Positions 1 to 9,079 of a DNA stretch of 21,310 nt are shown here, one piece after another. A program made the position numbers and the translations under genes. The stretch is from Basidiobolus ranarum (Eukaryota; Basidiobolomycota; Basidiobolomycetes; Basidiobolales). The DNA lies in NCBI GenBank assembly GCA_040143965.1, contig JASJQH010007084.1, positions 1 through 21,310 on the forward strand. Direction: 5' to 3'. A model generated the notes under the pieces. It saw nothing but the letters and a program-made list of their open reading frames with translations. It did not search any database and was not told where the DNA came from. Position 1 is the stretch's first letter. Each line of letters begins with the position of its first letter.

Positions 1-203
1 TCAGAATTTCTTTGGTCTAGGACGGAGAAGGTGTTCCAGATGGAACGATCGCCTGGGAGTGTGGTGTTCTTGATCCAATCGTAGTTGGCATGGAAGTAAA
101 AATTCTCGGCAGCCGCAGGAACTTGAGGTGGCAGGTCTTGAGCACACACTGAGCTACCAGTGATGGCCAAGGACAATAGAAGCAGTTTAGCAGTAGTGCG
201 CAT
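1..203 (-). CDS. Secreted M13-family (neprilysin-like) metallopeptidase, 5' end only
   Basis: This is the first 67 codons of a minus-strand gene that runs off the left edge. The ATG at 203-201 opens a typical secretion signal (residues 1-21, hydrophobic LLLLSLAITG core, likely cleavage after VCA). From residue 35 the sequence NFYFHANYDWIKNTTLP continues with GDRS, W, F and a final L-DQRN. This matches the start of the Peptidase_M13_N domain, whose members read (N/D)FY-x-x-x-N-x-x-W-(I/L), then (I/L)P-x-D-(R/K)-S-x-W-x-x-F-x-x-L. M13 enzymes are zinc endopeptidases that cut short extracellular peptides. The HExxH zinc site lies far downstream and is outside the window, so catalytic competence cannot be judged. 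No transmembrane anchor is seen, which favours a secreted form over a membrane neprilysin. Family call is fairly sure; function is inferred. Confidence 0.82.
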   Translation of the reverse strand, partial: MRTTAKLLLLSLAITGSSVCAQDLPPQVPAAAENFYFHANYDWIKNTTLPGDRSIWNTFSVLDQRNS

Positions 204-264
204 ATCAGTCAGTTAATCAACAAATGAAGAACTTGGATAGTGATTAGAGAGGAACGTCGGTTGG

Positions 265-340
265 ATTATATAGCTTGATGCTGTCCCGCAAATTAATCTA
301 GTCAACCAATAACTCTGATCAGATGATAGACTTGGATTGG
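265..340 (-). promoter_or_regulatory. TATA and CCAAT elements of the M13 peptidase gene
   Basis: Read on the minus strand, CTATATAAT lies at 273-265, 62 bp upstream of the peptidase ATG. A CCAAT box lies at 340-336 and an inverted one (ATTGG) at 310-306. The order and spacing (CCAAT 35-70 bp upstream of TATA) resemble those in front of the oxidase at 7352 and the SH3 gene at 16341. Functional role is inferred from motif and spacing only. Confidence 0.45.
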
Positions 341-371
341 AAGGCAGAGAAGTACAACTTGCCCTGGTGTC

Positions 372-719
372 TCATATAGTATGCTGTCTACGCAGTACAA
401 AATCCGAGTATTCTAGTTGTTGCAAGCATCCGTGGGGAAAGCCAAGTTTATCACCCGATGAGCTCAGTATTGTCAAATATGATAAACCGCCTACGCTACT
501 TAATCTGGCCTTATTACCATAACCATTGGCTAGATAACTCTGGATTTGGCTAAGACTCATGACTAAGTAGCCAATTATAGTAACTGCTTTAAATCGAAGT
601 AATAGTTGGAAAACCTGAACACATAGGGAGTGATAAAGCAGATCGGTTCCTGTTAGTGATATATCCCTGTAATCGCTGTTAGGTAAGATAGTCCTGGGAA
701 AGACGAAGTGAGTTGTCAT
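372..719 (-). CDS. Weak open reading frame, 115 codons, unrecognised
   Basis: This frame is open from an ATG at 719 to a stop at 372. I recognise no family, signal peptide or repeat. It sits upstream of the M13 promoter in AT-rich sequence, and an ORF this long is not rare by chance in about 42 kb of six-frame space. No convincing TATA or splice signals flank it. It may be a small hypothetical gene, a piece of a decayed one, or chance; chance or relic is more likely. Confidence 0.15.
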   Translation of the reverse strand: MTTHFVFPRTILPNSDYRDISLTGTDLLYHSLCVQVFQLLLRFKAVTIIGYLVMSLSQIQSYLANGYGNKARLSSVGGLSYLTILSSSGDKLGFPHGCLQQLEYSDFVLRRQHTI

Positions 720-941
720 ATTTTCTCGTACGATTTAGGTTTTATCAAGTTTAAACGTGGTAATGAAGTAATTCAATATGTGCAACATTTGTATATTGTT
801 TGCCATGCTCACGCTCACTTATTGTTAGATAGATTTGAAGTAGTACTGTAAAAACAGTCATACTATTCAATCTTGCCACGAATTGGTCTGCAATTCGGAT
901 TTTACCTAGTTGGAATGTTATGGAATAGATGACAATGTTGC

Positions 942-1640
942 TCAAGCGCAATCTTGAAGAGCTGTGAAATTTCTCGTTACTCCATCGTGTGCTAAAATTG
1001 CAATGTGGCTAATTGTATTCCTAATAGCACTGTCTATCCCATGTAATACCATTAGTACAATGCAGTTACTTACTAGGAAAGACTGTCATGTACATTGATA
1101 TTCCTTCATTAGTGAAGAACAGTGATCCGGATAGCGCCTTGAAGAATAGTAACCGATACTCGGACCATTTACTCTGTATATTCGTCGCTAGGATGTGATA
1201 TCGGCATTGCCATACCATACATGAAGTACAATGCCGCTGTAACTCATTCCTTTTTTTGTTCAATTTTTCGACCATAATATCTTCACATTCATCAGACGAA
1301 CAGCCTTAAAACTACTTGTAGGCCTTTATTCGCGTATGTATAATCAACTCTGAAGTCTCCTAAAATGATGTATCGACAATTGTGGTTAAGATTACTGATC
1401 AGCTGATGTTGTCCTTCCGGTGTTATCATTAAGCTGCTCACTATTATCACTCATGGGAAAGCCACACATGTGAAAATTCTGATGATCATCCATTGAATTA
1501 AATAATAAATTGATTTCCTCCATGCATGCTAAAGCTCAATATTGAAGTATCACTGGTCTTATCTTAGTTAGTAATGTGATCTTGCTCTGGCAACTTTTGA
1601 TCTTCATTTTTATGATTTTGAGCCAGCCTAGTTTACAATT
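942..1640 (-). pseudogene. Decayed coding relic, minus strand, family unknown
   Basis: Translated on the minus strand, this stretch gives several consecutive pieces of 30-80 codons with ordinary protein-like composition, separated by a handful of breaks. The best piece covers about 1074-1300 and includes KLNKKRNELQRHC, with several Cys and Trp residues. It ends at a good splice donor, GTAAGTAA (1073 downwards). A fitting acceptor lies 82 bp further on at 992, after which the frame stays open to a stop at 942-944. This could be a remnant of a spliced host gene or of an older inserted element; no motif lets me decide. I treat it as broken and propose no function. Confidence 0.35.
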
Positions 1641-2310
1641 ATATATGAGGTCACTCACGCTGTAAGAGATATTCTCTTGGAAGCACTCTGCTTTGATAGG
1701 TGTTTTTGTTGGAGGATCTTGACATAAGGGGAGTAGACTTTGTATATTAGAGGTAACTTATGATAGTATTTTAGCTACTTTGTTTTTAAGAGAATATGAT
1801 GACTTATATAGCCAAGAAGTAAATCAATTATTTGAGATATTCTGGAGTCTGTGTAATAAGATATAATAGATAAGCAGGGTTAATAAGACATACTGGTCAT
1901 ATAGATATAGAGATATTCCTAATTAGAATATAGGGGCCATAGATGCGTTGCTTTCTGTTTCTGATATATGTATCATAACTAAAGTTAACCAAGATGTTGA
2001 ATAAAGGTTAATTATCCAACAGTGTTCAGTACTACAGAATCTATTACACTTTCTAGATCTGATCTTGACATTTTGAATATAATATGAGGTGAAGAAGTTA
2101 CTTTGCGAGCTGTCATGTATGTATGAACAGTTTATTGCATTACCATCTACGCTATATGAATTTTGATTATCATCAATATAGAGCAGTTGGACATCACAGA
2201 TTTTAACGATCTCCACAAAATATGTTGTGAAATTTGATCGATTCTTAAAGTGGCGATTGAAGCTATATTCAAGTGAAACAACCAAGACCACTGGCAAAGA
2301 CAATATTAGC
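1641..2310. other. AT-rich spacer, nothing recognised
   Basis: I find no gene, RNA or repeat family here. A minus-strand frame without an ATG start runs from 2429 down to 1923, so its upstream end lies in the tandem repeat at 2311-2564. It is leucine, isoleucine and asparagine rich, matches nothing I know, and is best read as non-coding or long decayed. Confidence 0.4.
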
Positions 2311-2564
2311 AAAAATTTGGAGTTTATTATGTGCAATAATTGGAGATATTTCAAATAATGTACGTGTTTATGCAAAAGAATACTGAGCTCAAATTGGATT
2401 CGCCGACTATTATAAGCAACACAGACCAAAGTGACATTCCAAAAATTTGGAGCTTATTATGCTCAGTACTTAGAGATATTGCAAATAATGTAGAGTTTTA
2501 GACAATAGAATATTGAATTCAAAACGGATCTGCTGATCATAGGAAAAAACAAAAGCAGCATTCC
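2311..2564. repeat. Diverged head-to-tail duplication, about 130 bp unit, two copies
   Basis: Copy 1 spans 2311-2440 and copy 2 spans 2441-2564. Both begin AAAAATTTGGAG, share GAGATATT, CAAATAATGTA and TTGGAT/ACGGATC blocks in the same order, and end CATTCC. They are clearly related but differ by many substitutions and a few short indels, so the duplication is not recent. On the minus strand both copies give the same residue pattern (I-x-FE followed by ILL-x-K, HYL, YL and II-x-SKF), so the duplicated unit may once have been part of a coding repeat. Confidence 0.7.
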
Positions 2565-4196
2565 GAAGAGGAATCGAATCACCTTCTCAGTGTCAGATAT
2601 TGCTATTTGGGTTTGATTGAGCTGTGTGTTGAATATATAGTTGATTCAAGCGGTAAACCCAAAGATATTTTCCATTAAAATGCTTGCAAAAAATGGGACT
2701 CAGTCATAAACTATAGTGTATCAATACTATTGTATGTCGAGAACTAATATAGATTATCTATTTCTGTTAAATGACCATCTATAATAACGGATATTTTGTA
2801 TTGTATTTAAAGAACAAGCGTAGAAGTTACAATTCCCATATGAGGCTATTGATGATGATAGAAGATGAGAAGCAAAACCAATACTAACCGATGAAGAAGT
2901 AGTGAGCGTAATACAGATCCAAAATATCAATTCCTAGTAGCCAACTGAATAGAGGACAAAAAATACAGTGCTGGCAAAGATAGTACTCAGAAGGTAGATA
3001 GTAGTATATGCCAGCCTTTGCTTCGTCAGCTTGCTGATTACTGTGATATAGCAATTTATAAGTGAACATGCAAAAAGGTTCATCAGTTAGCATTACTGCT
3101 TTGTGTTATTACTAGTATAGTATATTTGCAACTATCACTGCTACTGTTAGAGCCAACTTTATAATAAAATATTACAAACCAAGAATTGACTGACATATTA
3201 GTAAAGAAATTTGAATTAAAATAGTCAACAACAAGAAGAATGGTTATATCTTCGAGATATTTAGATGAGAGATAACGATAGTAACAATTTATTCATTCAC
3301 ATTTGTGATTAACATAGTAATGCTGATTAAATTAAAGCCATACTTATTAGAAGAAAAATTTGATATGAAACATGTATCTTGGTCAATCGAAAGGACTGAT
3401 CAAGCAATATACAAAAGGAAAGATATATTCACATCACAACGGTATTTGTGTTGTCTTAATTAACAATTAGTACAAAGGCAGTAAAGAAGTGTTTTTTAAG
3501 AAAACTCACTGTTCCCAAATCACCAGGCCTCCATGAAAGTATCATCCATGGTAGAGTAAAGCAAGTGCCAAACTGTCACTGGAGTACTAAGCTATATAAT
3601 ATGTATAGCATTCGTCAATATCTAGCTTAAGTGGTATAAGAAATGTTTGTTACCATTTGAGTCGGTTTGGCCTAGGCTTTGTGATCTTGGTGATGTCATC
3701 TTGAAGGCTTATATTCGTATTAGAAATAGATATACGTATGTTCCACATACTAAAAGGCTGCCTAAAGACAGTCTTTCATATAGCCTCAGATTGTAGGCTT
3801 AACACAATAGTCATGCTTGGATTACGAGTCTCATTTGGTTTGTCTCTTCCCCAAATTACATATATCCGCCATTTGATCGCTCTTACTGCAGCAGTGTGAA
3901 CTCGACCATCATACTGGAAGAGGATAAGTCGAGCTTCGAGATTAAAACGACTATTCATGACACTAGTGACAATACATCGTGGCAGCCATCATCAAGGCCT
4001 AAAAAGGGCCACGACATCGAGACAAAGTACTTTGTTCAACTATTTATTCTGAGCTTATCACGTTCTGATTTGTATTGAGCATATTCCAAGTCACTAAGAC
4101 ATAGATACGCCAACAGAGACTTCTATGGCCAAGTGGTACTAAGAAGGGGGTAGAAGTAATCAGACCAATGTCGATCTGTTGAGTTCTACTATAACA
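2565..4196. other. AT-rich spacer, no supportable gene
   Basis: No recognisable coding region, tRNA, rRNA or mobile element. Short open frames on both strands (2884-3093 minus, 3776-3958 minus, 3896-4078 plus) are all under 70 codons, overlap each other or lack context, and show no known motif. Some parts between 3480 and 4040 look weakly protein-like in translation, as if old coding sequence is decaying here, but I cannot fix a strand or limits. Confidence 0.4.
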
Positions 4197-4304
4197 GGAT
4201 GTCACACTATGGGATATGGAAATTAAAATGGCAAGTGTATCACAGCGGGATGTCACATCCTGAGATATGGGAGTTAAAATAGCAAGTGTATCTCCATCAC
4301 AGCC
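4197..4304. repeat. Two-copy tandem repeat, 51 bp period
   Basis: Copy 1 (4197-4247) and copy 2 (4248-4304) both start GGATGTCACA and share GATATGG, TTAAAAT and GCAAGTGTATC. Copy 2 carries about six extra bases near its end. Because 51 is a multiple of three, the repeat reads as a 17-residue unit on the minus strand (DTLAILxxIS followed by SVTS or DVTS). It lies about 130-240 bp upstream of the membrane-protein gene that starts at 4436. Confidence 0.7.
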
Positions 4305-4345
4305 ACTTTTCATAACTCTCTCTCTCACCACTTGAATATCTATCC

Positions 4346-4435
4346 TTATTGGGGGAGAGTCTCAGTTAGAGTACCATTAAAAATAGAGAAAGCTGCTTAT
4401 AATGAGCCACCCAATTTTACTATCCTTAAATCACA
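4346..4435 (+). promoter_or_regulatory. Proximal promoter of the orphan membrane-protein gene
   Basis: An inverted CCAAT (ATTGG) lies at 4348-4352 and a direct CCAAT at 4411-4415. The nearest TATA-like sequence is TATAAT at 4398-4403, 33 bases before the ATG at 4436. If that is the real TATA, the leader would be very short. An in-frame TAA at 4427-4429 rules out a longer amino end. The motif calls are weak. Confidence 0.3.
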
Positions 4436-5599
4436 ATGGATGAATTTGCTACCTTCGATGAGTATAGTCGGATTCTAAAGAGTTATGTTATTCCTGGAAT
4501 AATTTGTCTTCTTGGTGACTTGCTTGTCCGAAGGCTGCAGATTGTACCTCGTAACTTCACATCATGGGGATTGATGAAGGAGTATTTCTATGCCATTCTA
4601 TTCCCAATGGATTCCATCCGTAACTATATCACTCAGTATGTGGAAATCAAGTCTACTGGAGGAATGCAGGGACATTTGGAATCTGCATTAAGATCTGCGT
4701 ATGCTGAGAACGGCTACTGGGTTAATGCTTGTCCAAAGAATGTAAATGTCACAGTAATTAAAAGAGATACTGCATTTACTGAGGCTACATCAGTCACAAA
4801 AGCGTTCACTTCTCTTCTTCATAAGCATACTATGAATATACCATCCGACTGTGTTTTGCTTACAAAGATACGCAAATGTGACATCCCACTCATACTGAAG
4901 CATAAAGTATCTGTCTCCCAAGGTCGAATTACCAAAGATGATACCACTACTACTAAAGTATGTGCCCTCATTGTGCTTCTTGGTTGCTGTTATGCTGTGC
5001 CAACCTACCTCCTTATCACGTGGAATCTAACTCTTTCTTCAGTTCAGCATGAACTATACCTCACAGCATTTATAAGCAACGCAATCATATTTGTTCCACT
5101 CTTCTACACTTTTGGAAAGTGTGTTGCGCCTGTGTTTGTCTCTTTGGAATCAGATGGGCCTTTTTTGAACACAGATTTTACCCTGCTATCGGACAGCTTG
5201 AGGCTCAATGAAGAAGAAGGTTTAGATGAATGGCCGAAGGACACCAAAGAGTCAACAGAAAGGCGAGTTAGAATTCGATATGAACTTGAAAGAGTAATCG
5301 GCTCTGTGGTATATCTAGCTATGTACCTGCTACTCATCTTCACCACGGAACAGCCGACTTATCGTTACATTAGAGGTTTGACGAGAATGAGTTACAAGTC
5401 ATTTGAGAAACCTACTTTATTCCCTGCTGTAGAAGCGATATTACACTGTGTTCTATGCCTGATTACACTTGGAAAGTTATATTTTACTAGTAGAAGGGTC
5501 CTAACTGGCCTACAATACATTGCAAACATCTTCTCAGGCGTTTACTGCTGTATTCGAGTACTTTTTATCACTTTGAGAATAATATCTTTGAAGTACTAA
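4436..5599 (+). CDS. Multi-pass membrane protein, unrecognised, 387 aa
   Basis: This is an intact single-exon frame from ATG (in-frame stop just upstream) to TAA. I do not recognise the family. About six hydrophobic segments are visible: roughly residues 16-31, 174-195, 207-235, 287-303, 329-350 and 360-384. Between the first and second lies a mostly soluble stretch of about 140 residues, and between the third and fourth an acidic, charged loop (about 237-285) containing NEEEGLDEWPKD. Possible N-glycosylation sites are N40, N104 and N197. There is no cleavable signal peptide; the first segment would act as an anchor. Base composition and codon use look like those of the other intact genes, and the long uninterrupted frame beside decayed sequence argues that it is under selection. 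It could be a lineage-specific transporter-like, scaffold or signalling membrane protein, but nothing in the sequence decides this. Confidence 0.72.
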   Translation: MDEFATFDEYSRILKSYVIPGIICLLGDLLVRRLQIVPRNFTSWGLMKEYFYAILFPMDSIRNYITQYVEIKSTGGMQGHLESALRSAYAENGYWVNACPKNVNVTVIKRDTAFTEATSVTKAFTSLLHKHTMNIPSDCVLLTKIRKCDIPLILKHKVSVSQGRITKDDTTTTKVCALIVLLGCCYAVPTYLLITWNLTLSSVQHELYLTAFISNAIIFVPLFYTFGKCVAPVFVSLESDGPFLNTDFTLLSDSLRLNEEEGLDEWPKDTKESTERRVRIRYELERVIGSVVYLAMYLLLIFTTEQPTYRYIRGLTRMSYKSFEKPTLFPAVEAILHCVLCLITLGKLYFTSRRVLTGLQYIANIFSGVYCCIRVLFITLRIISLKY

Positions 5600-5689
5600 C
5601 AGAATAACATGAAATGGAAGCAGATAAATTTTCAACTCTACAATGGATATAGATTGTAACATTTAGGATATTTGGAATGGGAACTCGTA
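5600..5689. other. 3' flank of the orphan membrane-protein gene
   Basis: A short AT-rich stretch with no canonical AATAAA; AGATAAAT at about 5620-5627 is the nearest A-rich candidate for 3' end formation. Confidence 0.2.
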
Positions 5690-7030
5690 AATCTTCTAAT
5701 ATACCTAGATGTTCATCAAAATAGTGTTATGATCAATAACATTCAATCTTTTGACAGGACTATTAGCTTCTACTACTAAGCCCTTATATTCCATAACATC
5801 ATAGCGATACTTGAATGAGACTTGACATTAGGCACAGACTCATTTATGCCATTAGCATATTTTATGATGTCAGCAATACTCTCACTATTGCAATTAAGAT
5901 CAAACAGATGCTTGCCACATTGAGCAACACAATCAATATTAATGTTTGAAGGTGCAAAGATGTTGAAGTACTCTCTATGTTCTGTAAGACTAGTATCATG
6001 ACCTCAATTGCTTATGTTCTTAGGATTAGGGCAATAGTTGGCTTGAAATAGTCAACAAATATAACATAATTCCTCATTTTCTAACAAGTATGAATAACCA
6101 GCCTTAACTCTTCTAACTTCATCAATTAGTCTATCTAATGCTTATGCACAATCTTCAGTCATTTAGTATGAACTTATTACGCTTGAAAAGGGATATACCA
6201 ACTATTACAATTTTAGTAAGCCAATAATGTACTAGACATTGTAAAATTATCATGTTTTATGGATAAAGCAGTAGTTTTTACTCTCATAGAGTTTGCCGTA
6301 TGTGGACACTATAATGTTGTCGTTGGTATTTTTAATACACTCTTAACCATGATTGTTACGTATCTTAGTTCCTACCACTTTTCTGACAGATCTTTTGGCT
6401 AACCAATCGTGTAGCCTATTTGTTTCTTAGTAATATTCATCGACAGTAAATTAATGAAGAAAGCGTGGATGTTGGAATATGCTGAATCAAAGACATATCA
6501 AAATATTCATTAGATTTCCTGCCCAGAAATGTGATATCGTTGCATTGTATGGGAACTTATTGGTACCAACAATTCAATTTTTTGTTACTCATTTAGGGTT
6601 CATGTAGGTGCTCTTGTTATTACTGAAGTGATTGAGATCCTATAGCTCTTAAATGATTTACTTTTTTCAAATACAGGAAAAGAATGAATATACCTCGCTT
6701 TTGCCGATAATATTCTTAATCAGGTAGATTTCTAACAATTCAGAATACTTTAAGATAGAATTGAAATATTGGCCAAGCAAGTTACGTGATACATATACGC
6801 CATGGATTACGGGGTTTTGCAGCACCTGAAACCCTCAAACATGTGCATTAATTTGACCAGATGTTGGGATTAACTGGCAGTAGGCAGATATTTGATTTAA
6901 GGCCTAATCAGTGCTTCACATCCGCAATTGCCAAGACATTTTGTATTTACTCGTTAGAGTAGCAGATGAACATGTTGGAGTTATACGCTATCTCATAATA
7001 CTTTGCTTTACTAATAGATATATGTTTATT
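5690..7030 (-). pseudogene. Old broken coding relic, minus strand, family unassigned
   Basis: The minus strand translates over about 1.3 kb into successive protein-like stretches of 20-60 codons in more than one frame, interrupted by roughly ten or more breaks. Example tags are NLLGQYFNSILKYSELL near 6730-6790 and HREYFNIFAPSNIN near 5930-5975. The stretches are rich in Asn, Ile, Tyr and Lys. One part shows a Cys-x2-Cys followed by a further Cys and His, suggestive of a metal-binding knuckle. No polymerase, integrase, capsid or transposase motif was certain enough to name, so it may be a dead host gene, a transposon or an old inserted virus-like element. I treat it as a fossil and give no reconstruction. 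Confidence 0.5.
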
Positions 7031-7204
7031 TCTGCACTACCTTAATAAAGGTAAGTTGAAATTTGGACTTCACTGGATATGTTTGTGTATATAGGAGAAA
7101 GAGACTTTTCAATGCTTGTAACTAGATATGGGTGAACGAGATTCAGTATATTTTACATTAATTACTTTTATTCAATACAGTTTAATCTCGAGCTCCTAAT
7201 GCTT

Positions 7205-7351
7205 CCAATCATCGAACCGTAAATCAGCGCCAAGATGGATTATCCATAAACCCCCCCAATGAAAACGAGAATTCGGATTGTTACACTGGTAACGTGGCTG
7301 AGGGATTGCAATATATAAACGGCAATACACACATTGTTTAAAGCAATACTC
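7205..7351 (+). promoter_or_regulatory. CCAAT-TATA promoter of the oxidase gene, very short leader
   Basis: CCAAT boxes lie at 7205-7209 and 7256-7260; the second follows a run of C. A strong TATA box, TATATAAA, lies at 7312-7319. The first ATG at 7352 is only 33 bases after the end of the TATA box. With the usual 25-30 base offset the transcript would start a few bases before that ATG. A second in-frame ATG at 7367 would then have a leader of about 20 bases, so either start is possible. Confidence 0.55.
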
Positions 7352-9079
7352 ATGCTACTTACAACCATGTTAAAAGTTGGCATGCCTATTTTGTTGACTC
7401 TGCTCACTGTTCTATCCTCAAATGCGATGGTGTCACGGAAATGTCGTTGCTTGCCGAACAACGGTTGCTGGCCTGATGACCAAGCTTGGGCGAACTTCAA
7501 CTCTTCTCTTTCAGGGCGGCTTTTAATGACCAAGCCTCCTTTGTATTTCTGTCATGAACCTCATTTTGATGAGGCGGCATGTAACATCGTAAGGCTCGGT
7601 TACTTCGATGGAGTTTGGCGTAGTGATCAACCAACCGCACTACAAAATACCAACTGGGAGATGAATGGATCAGAGGGTTGTCAAAATCCAAATAAAAATG
7701 CACCATGTTTACAGGGAGCAATTCCTATTTATACTGTCAACGCTTCCAGTGTTTTGGATATTCAAAAAGCTGTTATATTTGCCCATCAACATAACCTTCG
7801 ATTGGTTGTCAAGAATACTGGTCATGACTTTCTAGGTAGAAGCACTGGACCTGGTTCCCTTAGTATTTGGACTCATCACCTCAATACTACCATTTTTCAT
7901 AAATCCTTCACTCCAGAAAATTGCGATAATAATATAAAAACGTCTGCGGTTTCCGTGGGAGCAGGAGTACAATGGGATCACTTGTATCAGGCTACTGAAG
8001 AGCAAGGCGTCAACGTGGTGGGTGGAGCTGGTCCAACAGTAGGGGCAGCAGGTGGATATGCTCAAGGAGGTGGCCACAGCCCTCTTTCAGTTAAGTATGG
8101 CTTATGTGTTGACAATGTTTTACAATACAAAATCATCACAGCTGATGGTAAGTTACGGACTGCAAATGCATGCCAAAATCCGGATCTTTTTTGGGCTCTT
8201 CGTGGTGGAGGTGGTGGAACTTTTGGAGTCGTGGTAGAAGTAACACATAAAACCTATAAATCCTTTGAAAACATTATTGGTACTGCATACCAAATTAATG
8301 CTACGGATATAGCAAGTTACAAAGATTTGATCAAGGAATTCATCCATATTCAACCAGCCTTGTCTGATGTTGGCTGGGCCGGATATTTTTCCTTGGGTGA
8401 TAAACAATTATCATGGGCCTACCTTTTTCCAAATTCCAGCACAAGTTTTGCTTTAGCGACTCTTGCACCGTTACTATCCTTTGTTGGGAAGCATTCTAAC
8501 CTTACTATGGGAGGAAATATCTATTCATTTCCTTCATTCCACAGTTGGTACAAAGTTTTTGGAACAGAATCTTCAGGAACCGCCGCGATCCTCGGCTCTA
8601 GATTAGTTCCGAGGAAGAATTTTGAAACGAAGGAAAGTATAGACCAACTTACCGATGTATTACTAAAGGTTCAAGAGAAGAGCAAGTATGCTCCCATTAT
8701 TGGTCACCTTGTTGCCGGTGGTGCTGTATCTCGCAACAATGGTCCGGAAACATCCGTGCTTCCCGCTTGGCGTAGTGCTCTTTGGCACACGATAATAACA
8801 AACGGGTGGAGTGGCAACACTACTGTTGCGGAACAACAAAGATTAGCCCGTGACTTAACCAACACGACTAAACTTTTGAGAGATATAACTCCTGGCTCAG
8901 GGGCATATTTGAATGAAGCGGATGCGAATGAGCCTGATTGGCAGCAGTCATTCTTTGGTAGCAATTACCTGCGGTTGAAAGCCATCAAGACCACATATGA
9001 TCCATATGGATTATTTGTGTGTAGAAAATGTGTCGGAAGTGAAGAGTGGAGTGAAGATTTGAACTGTCCTATCAGTTAA
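7352..9079 (+). CDS. Secreted FAD-linked oxidase, BBE-like / isoamyl alcohol oxidase type
   Basis: A flavoprotein of the VAO/PCMH fold, 575 aa from the ATG at 7352; the frame also extends upstream without an ATG. Residues 1-25 form a signal peptide (a second start at 7367 keeps its core). A Cys-rich segment follows (KCRCLPNNGCWP) as in fungal secreted members. The FAD-binding domain spans about 120-301: KNTGHDFLGRS contains His158, the expected covalent FAD ligand, then GAGPTVGAAGG (225-235), GGGHSPLS, YGL (249-251), DNVLQY and LRGGGGGTFGVV. The berberine-like carboxyl end is at about 516-562 (AYLNEAD, DWQQSFFGSNY, IKTTYDPYGLF). The position equivalent to the second, cysteinyl FAD link of plant berberine bridge enzyme is Gly227, so the flavin should be held by His only. 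Likely role: oxidation of an alcohol, sugar or secondary metabolite outside the cell with production of H2O2. The substrate cannot be read from the sequence. No introns are apparent. Confidence 0.9.
   Translation: MLLTTMLKVGMPILLTLLTVLSSNAMVSRKCRCLPNNGCWPDDQAWANFNSSLSGRLLMTKPPLYFCHEPHFDEAACNIVRLGYFDGVWRSDQPTALQNTNWEMNGSEGCQNPNKNAPCLQGAIPIYTVNASSVLDIQKAVIFAHQHNLRLVVKNTGHDFLGRSTGPGSLSIWTHHLNTTIFHKSFTPENCDNNIKTSAVSVGAGVQWDHLYQATEEQGVNVVGGAGPTVGAAGGYAQGGGHSPLSVKYGLCVDNVLQYKIITADGKLRTANACQNPDLFWALRGGGGGTFGVVVEVTHKTYKSFENIIGTAYQINATDIASYKDLIKEFIHIQPALSDVGWAGYFSLGDKQLSWAYLFPNSSTSFALATLAPLLSFVGKHSNLTMGGNIYSFPSFHSWYKVFGTESSGTAAILGSRLVPRKNFETKESIDQLTDVLLKVQEKSKYAPIIGHLVAGGAVSRNNGPETSVLPAWRSALWHTIITNGWSGNTTVAEQQRLARDLTNTTKLLRDITPGSGAYLNEADANEPDWQQSFFGSNYLRLKAIKTTYDPYGLFVCRKCVGSEEWSEDLNCPIS

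Noticed and set aside
1923-2429. 168-codon minus-strand open frame
   Set aside because: It has no ATG at its start and begins inside a tandem duplication; composition is low-complexity Leu/Ile/Asn and no motif is seen.
2570-2624. Box A-like and box B-like Pol III promoter elements on the minus strand (CAGCTCAATC and GATTCGATTCC) at exact tRNA spacing of 44 bases
   Set aside because: The acceptor, anticodon and T stems do not pair, so it is not a tRNA. It could be a worn tRNA-derived SINE head, but there is no tail or second copy.
3776-4078. Two overlapping opposite-strand frames of 60 codons
   Set aside because: They overlap each other, have no known motifs, and neither has supporting promoter or splice signals.
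7334-7351. Upstream extension of the oxidase to 7334
   Set aside because: It would begin with TTG and would place the start almost on the TATA box; the ATG at 7352 is the first plausible start.
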